From Nocardia sp. CNY236 (GTDB lineage: Bacteria; Actinomycetota; Actinomycetes; Mycobacteriales; Mycobacteriaceae), in contig NZ_KI519394.1 of the NCBI RefSeq assembly GCF_000482385.1, forward strand, positions 167,972 to 231,971: DNA of 64,000 bases. The letters are read 5' to 3'. A program made the translations under genes and the position numbers. The notes beneath the pieces were generated by a model. The model was not told the DNA's origin. It ran no database searches and saw nothing but the letters and a program-made list of their open reading frames with translations. Of the stretch, positions 60,422 through 64,000 are shown one piece after another; the first letter of the stretch is position 1, and every line of letters begins with the position of its first letter.

Positions 60422-60859
60422 ATGACCGAACGAATCGTGTTTCCCGACATCGAGAAGACGCTGGTCGACTACCTGAGCGCGGAACTCGCCGCGCTGTCGG
60501 ACACCGCGGCGGTCGTGACCCGGGTGCCGGATCCGGCTCCGGCGCGAATGGTGCGGGTGGTCCGTGACGACCGCAAGCCGCGGCTCGATCGCGAAGACGA
60601 GCAAGGCCAGCGTGGTCCGCACCTGATCCTGGACCGTCCCCGCGTGCAATTCGAATGCACCGACGACTCCGACGACGCGGCAGGACTGGCCAGTGTGGTC
60701 CGCGCGATCCTCGCCGGCGCGTCACCTGGCTACCTGGGCGCGGTGTGGTGCGACTACATCGCCGAGGCCGGCGTCGAGAACGACACCGACCCCGCGACCG
60801 ACGCCCCACGACAGGTGATCACCGCGGATTTGACCGTCCGCGGTTCTGTGCTCGCCTGA
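60422..60859 (+). CDS. Tail terminator-like protein
   Basis: A 145-residue protein. MTERIVFPDIEKTLVDYLSA opens it, followed by VVTRVPDP and MVRVVRDDRKPRL, then RVQFECTDDSDDAAGLASVV. This strand-helix pattern (target 'phase', hydrophobic strands, then an acidic helix) is that of siphovirus tail terminators of actinophages. Position directly before the major tail protein supports it. AAAGGCGGTGG lies upstream of the ATG. It would cap the tail tube and set its end. Confidence 0.65.
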   Translation: MTERIVFPDIEKTLVDYLSAELAALSDTAAVVTRVPDPAPARMVRVVRDDRKPRLDREDEQGQRGPHLILDRPRVQFECTDDSDDAAGLASVVRAILAGASPGYLGAVWCDYIAEAGVENDTDPATDAPRQVITADLTVRGSVLA

Positions 60860-61034
60860 CTCACGCCCAGCGCTGTTGGCCAGCCGTCTGGTCATAGCCC
60901 GGCGGTGACGTGGTTTCGTGACCGCCTTCGACACGTGCGGGGCGACGTCCTCGCCCGACTCCCGTACGGGAGCAACAACCGAATAACCGAATCCCGAGGG
61001 GCCTGCGCAACGATCCCAAAGGGAGAAAACGACA

Positions 61035-61613
61035 ATGGCTCTGCCTTCCAGCAACTACATCGGCGCCGGCACCCCGATCTCGGTCACCGGCGGTGTGCTG
61101 GTCGCCCCGTTGGGCACCACGCTGCCGGTCGGCGCCTCCGAGGCCCCCGACGCCGCGTTCAAGCCGCTCGGCTACGTCTCCGAAGACGGTATCGAGTCCA
61201 TGGGTGAACGCAAGATCGAGATGATCAAGGACTGGAACGCCGACATCATCGCGAATCTGCAGACCGAGCATTCGGTCCGTTTCGGCCTCACCTTGTACGC
61301 GGTGTGGGATGAGGATGTCCTCAACGAGGTGTTCGGCAACGTCACCCCGACCGATGCCTCGGCCGACCACGGCAAGCTGTACACGATCGAGGAGACCGGT
61401 TCGGTGCTGCCGACCCGCTCGTGGGTCTTCGATATGCAGAACGAGAGCAAGAAGCTGCGGATCGTGCTGCCGAACGCCAAGATCTCGCAGGTCCAGGAGC
61501 GGAAGTTCGTCTCCCGCGAGCTGGCCGGTTTCACCATCACCGTCGAAGCGTTCAAGAACGACGTCGGTGTGAAGGCCTACCGCTACCTCGACGACGGCAT
61601 GAAGAACGCCTGA
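61035..61613 (+). CDS. Major tail tube protein
   Basis: A 192-residue protein with the actinophage major-tail pattern. It opens MALPSSNYIGAGTPISVTGG, then PLGYVSEDGIESMGERKIEM (tube strands), and the later part SKKLRIVLPNAKISQVQERK leads to ITVEAFKNDVGVKAYRYLDD. AAGGGAGAAA gives a strong ribosome-binding site, as expected for a tube subunit made in many copies. A strong hairpin follows the gene. Confidence 0.82.
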   Translation: MALPSSNYIGAGTPISVTGGVLVAPLGTTLPVGASEAPDAAFKPLGYVSEDGIESMGERKIEMIKDWNADIIANLQTEHSVRFGLTLYAVWDEDVLNEVFGNVTPTDASADHGKLYTIEETGSVLPTRSWVFDMQNESKKLRIVLPNAKISQVQERKFVSRELAGFTITVEAFKNDVGVKAYRYLDDGMKNA

Positions 61614-61620
61614 TAAAGCC

Positions 61621-61673
61621 CCCAGTGGCGGCGGGACACTCACCTACGCGCAGGCCCGCCCGCCGCCGCTGGG
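61621..61673 (+). terminator. Hairpin after the major tail gene
   Basis: CCCAGTGGCGGCGGG pairs at 14 of 15 positions with CCCGCCGCCGCTGGG across a 23-base loop, followed by CCCTTCCTC. Phages often place such a stem after the major tail gene to reduce transcription downstream. Confidence 0.75.
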
Positions 61674-61728
61674 CCCTTCCTCGAAACCGCCTGCGCATCA
61701 CTAGATATCGCGAAAGGGTCTGTGCGCC

Positions 61729-62019
61729 ATGACTTCTCCGAAAGCCCCGATCACACTCGACCGTCCGGTTCAGGTGAAGGACGAATTCGTCCGCCAGGTT
61801 GCTGGCGCCGAGCTCCGTCTACCGTCCCTGTCATATCTCAAGCCCGGCCTGATCCGGCGTATCCGCCGGCTCAACGACGTCGATGCCATGTACACCCTGC
61901 TGGAGCTGACCCTCTCGCCCAGAGCTCTCGCCGTGCTCGATGACATGGACCCGGACGAATACCAAGAGCTGTTGGACGAGTGGCGCACCCACTCGGGGGT
62001 CACCTTGGGGGAATCCTGA
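61729..62019 (+). CDS. Tail assembly chaperone, zero-frame product (gpG-like)
   Basis: A 96-residue protein: PVQVKDEFVRQVAGAELRLP, then RIRRLNDVDAMYTLLELTLS and an acidic end. This is the gpG-type chaperone of actinophage tails. AAAGGG lies upstream of the ATG. A GGGGGAA run (62007-62013) four codons before the stop allows a -1 shift into the next frame, giving the long chaperone. Confidence 0.82.
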   Translation: MTSPKAPITLDRPVQVKDEFVRQVAGAELRLPSLSYLKPGLIRRIRRLNDVDAMYTLLELTLSPRALAVLDDMDPDEYQELLDEWRTHSGVTLGES

Positions 62020-62396
62020 GCCTCGATGCTCTACTCGAAGAGCATGTCGAGGCCATTCGATACGACCTGATCACCCTGAGCCTGCGGTTGCACCAGCTGG
62101 GCACTGAACTGCTCGGCTGGCACGACCTGAAGGCCATCGTCAAGTGGCTGCCCGCCGATTCCGCACTGCAGCGATCGATGCATCCCGACACCCACGTGTG
62201 GCAATTGAACCAACAGTTGCTCGCCGACATGACCGATTCGTTGCGGTGGCTCGTGTGGTCGAAAACCGATGATGCCCGCAATGGCCGCAACCGACCCGAG
62301 CGAATACCACGGCCCGGCGTGCGGTCCGACCGCGAGCGCATCGGCACGGCCGTCGGCATCGATCAGATAAACGACTTCCTCGGCTGGCGCACATAA
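61729..62396 (+). CDS. Tail assembly chaperone, -1 frameshift product (gpGT-like, DUF5361 type)
   Basis: The first 95 codons are shared with the short chaperone; after a -1 slip at 62007-62013 another 127 codons are read to the TAA at 62394-62396, giving about 222 residues. The second part (LSLDALLEEHVEAIRYDLIT then WLPADSALQRSMHPD) matches the DUF5361-type downstream chaperone of actinophages. It has no start codon of its own with a ribosome-binding site near the junction. The two forms normally help the tape measure protein assemble, with the long form made in minority. Confidence 0.8.
62007..62013 (+). promoter_or_regulatory. Programmed -1 frameshift slippery site
   Basis: GGGGGAA, with zero-frame codons TTG-GGG-GAA. 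Slipping back one base lets the GGG tRNA re-pair fully and the next tRNA partly. It lies exactly where the two chaperone frames overlap. Confidence 0.72.
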
Positions 62397-62446
62397 CCCG
62401 TCGGGTGCACGTGGCCGAGAAAGTAGATGTGAATGTGGAGAAAATG

Positions 62447-64000
62447 ATGAACTCCGATACGCGGCTTTCGTCAAGTGGCCAGCCCGCGCACCGCCGCAAG
62501 GTACAGCTACCCAGCGGAACTGTATGGAAAGGCGGCGCAGCCACCGGGGCCTCGGCCATCACACTGCCCGACGATGACTCGGTACCCGTCGCAGGAACCG
62601 CTGCTGCGAACGACATCACGAACACCACCGTCGGGATCAATTCGCTCGCCCGCGCGATTCACGCGATCCTGGACATAACGCCGAAGTTCTTCGTCCGAAT
62701 CATTTCACGAGCCACCATAACCAATCCAGCTGAACACCAGGTAAACCGGACCCCTCCTGTTCGTCGTGCCTCTGGCGGGATGGTGTCCGGGCCGGGCGGG
62801 CCGCGCGACGATTCGATCCTGACCCGACTGTCCAATGGCGAGTACGTGGTCAACGCGGCGGCTACGGCCAAAACCTTGCCCCTGCTGGAGGCGATCAACG
62901 CGGGGTGGGTGCCATCACCACGCTTCCTGGCTGGCATGCTACCGGGTTTCGCGATGGGCGGACTGATCGGCGATGCCGCCTCCAAAGAGTGGCGCAATCT
63001 GCTCGCGGGCAGTCTGGAGGCGCCGACTAGTCCGGCCACCACAGGCTTCCGACCGGAAGATTTCGGCATCTACGGCTGGGTCGGGGATGCGTTGAGTGGA
63101 CTCGGGAACGCTGCCGCAGATGCTGGGGGTGCGGCCGGAGCCGCACTGGGTTCGGCGATCGCACCATTGTTCGCGTCGAACGGAATTCTTGGCACACTCT
63201 TTGGCGGATCAACCGATTCGTCCCAGCCTATGGCCGCACTGAAGCAACGGCCGGGACCGGGCGTCGACGGAGCCCCGGACCCGCTGACCGCGAGCCTGCG
63301 CATCGAACCCCGGGGGATTCCGTGGGATCCCAGTCGCCCCGGTGAGTTCTCTACCCCGGTGGGCAAACTTTCAGACCTGTATCGGCGAGACCTGCCCCCG
63401 AACACCCAGAGCGAAGGGCTCGCTCACTTGGGCAAGCTGGCAGATTCTTTCGGGTACGGCCTGGAGGACGCCGCCACGAAAGCCGGCAGTAGAGTAGGCG
63501 CCGCACTCGGCACCGCCATCGGCCCAGCGCTCGGACCCGCGGGCGCATTGGCGCCGGAAATCGGCGCCCAGCTGGGCAGCCTGGTCGGCTCCCGGTTCGG
63601 CGGAAGCCTCCGCGCGTCGATGACCGTCAGCGGCGAAGCCAGGACGACTCCCGAGACCTTGGGCGGGGCACCGGCCCCCAGTACTCAGCCGGGAAGCTCC
63701 CCGCGTGCACCGGGCGGAAGCGGTGGCGTCCAGACCGGCGGAGCCGGCGGTTTCCAGACCGGCGGAGGCGGCCCGGCCAGCGGTCAGCCGAAGCGGTACG
63801 TGCCGAGCGGCGGGAGCGAGACCAACGACGAGTGGTGGGAATATCTGCCAGCTGGCGCGGATGGGGCCAGTGACCCAGTGTGGGCGTACTACCCTGGCGG
63901 CGGATCGACTGGGATTACCTATCCGGCAGATCCAGCTGGTCCGCTCGTCGTGCCGGAAGCAACCGATCCCGGGCTCTTCTCCTCGATTCTCGATGGCTTG
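62447..64000 (+). CDS. Tape-measure-like tail protein, incomplete at the window end
   Basis: The frame is open from ATG 62447 to the last base (518 codons) and continues outside. GGAG lies 6 bases upstream; GTG 62411 and ATG 62444 are other possible starts. The first ~105 residues are polar. Residues ~108-145 carry the actinophage tape-measure motif GGMVSGPGGPRDDSILTRLS and NGEYVVNAAATAKT, which in phages lies near the C-terminus after a long coiled coil. Gly/Ala-rich helices (LGSAIAPLFASNG, VGAALGTAIGPALGPAGALA) and a Gly/Pro/Thr-rich region follow, then Trp/Tyr-rich sequence. The missing coiled coil before the motif suggests a very short or rearranged tape measure. Confidence 0.65.
   Translation, partial: MNSDTRLSSSGQPAHRRKVQLPSGTVWKGGAATGASAITLPDDDSVPVAGTAAANDITNTTVGINSLARAIHAILDITPKFFVRIISRATITNPAEHQVNRTPPVRRASGGMVSGPGGPRDDSILTRLSNGEYVVNAAATAKTLPLLEAINAGWVPSPRFLAGMLPGFAMGGLIGDAASKEWRNLLAGSLEAPTSPATTGFRPEDFGIYGWVGDALSGLGNAAADAGGAAGAALGSAIAPLFASNGILGTLFGGSTDSSQPMAALKQRPGPGVDGAPDPLTASLRIEPRGIPWDPSRPGEFSTPVGKLSDLYRRDLPPNTQSEGLAHLGKLADSFGYGLEDAATKAGSRVGAALGTAIGPALGPAGALAPEIGAQLGSLVGSRFGGSLRASMTVSGEARTTPETLGGAPAPSTQPGSSPRAPGGSGGVQTGGAGGFQTGGGGPASGQPKRYVPSGGSETNDEWWEYLPAGADGASDPVWAYYPGGGSTGITYPADPAGPLVVPEATDPGLFSSILDGL

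Noticed and set aside
61980..62009. An independent start for the second tail chaperone ORF (ATG further upstream in that frame)
   Set aside because: No ribosome-binding site is present and the segment before the slip site is only the shadow of the first chaperone; a -1 frameshift explains the arrangement better.

Overview
The window is high-GC actinobacterial DNA from a mycolic-acid bacterium, most likely a Nocardia. Many genes have close counterparts in Mycobacterium tuberculosis (recognised from memory of the families, not from a search). Two blocks keep mycobacterial content: an Rv0321/Rv0322/Rv0337c/Rv0338c/Rv0339c-like block on the left and an Rv0223c to Rv0243-like block in the middle. 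Arabinan-synthesis genes such as aftD point to an arabinogalactan/mycolate envelope.

Layout. 1-9.4 kb: a cut-off gene, an IniR-like STAND/LuxR regulator next to a membrane-anchored Hsp70-like protein, two tandem secreted S1 proteases, an NRDE protein and a secreted protein. 9.4-19 kb: an Rv0338c-like Fe-S oxidoreductase under a CRP-like site and tandem palindromes, UDP-glucose dehydrogenase, a second Hsp70-like protein, YibE/F and an alanine/aspartate-type aminotransferase. 19-28.2 kb: regulators (two XRE/TPR proteins each beside small partner genes, an XRE/cupin, an ArsR/SRPBCC pair and a GlxA-type AraC), plus dcd and an asparaginase.

28.2-42.5 kb is the envelope cluster: aldehyde dehydrogenase, methyltransferase, glycosyltransferase, GT-C-like membrane protein, flippase, DUF3068 protein, acyltransferase, AftD and the small DUF2613 protein. 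The aftD reading frame has no ATG, GTG or TTG at its expected start. It appears to begin at a CTG that overlaps the stop codon of the upstream gene. 42.5-54.5 kb: isochorismate synthase, universal stress protein, LpqI-like glycosidase, then a TetR regulator with fabG4/htdX and fadA2. The same palindrome lies upstream of all three transcription units, which suggests one local fatty-acid regulon. A 6-phosphogluconate dehydrogenase and a VanW protein follow.

54.7-64 kb is phage-derived: two divergent small XRE regulators, a LysB/cutinase-like hydrolase, a replication-like gene, a 25-residue hydrophobic peptide behind a perfect Shine-Dalgarno, then tail terminator, major tail protein, tail assembly chaperones with a -1 frameshift site, and the start of a tape-measure-like gene that runs off the window. 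No terminase, portal, protease or capsid gene occupies its usual place upstream of the tail genes. This is the best candidate for an unusual system: a head-less siphovirus-type tail element (F-type tailocin-like) carrying a mycolate-directed hydrolase, or a decayed prophage.
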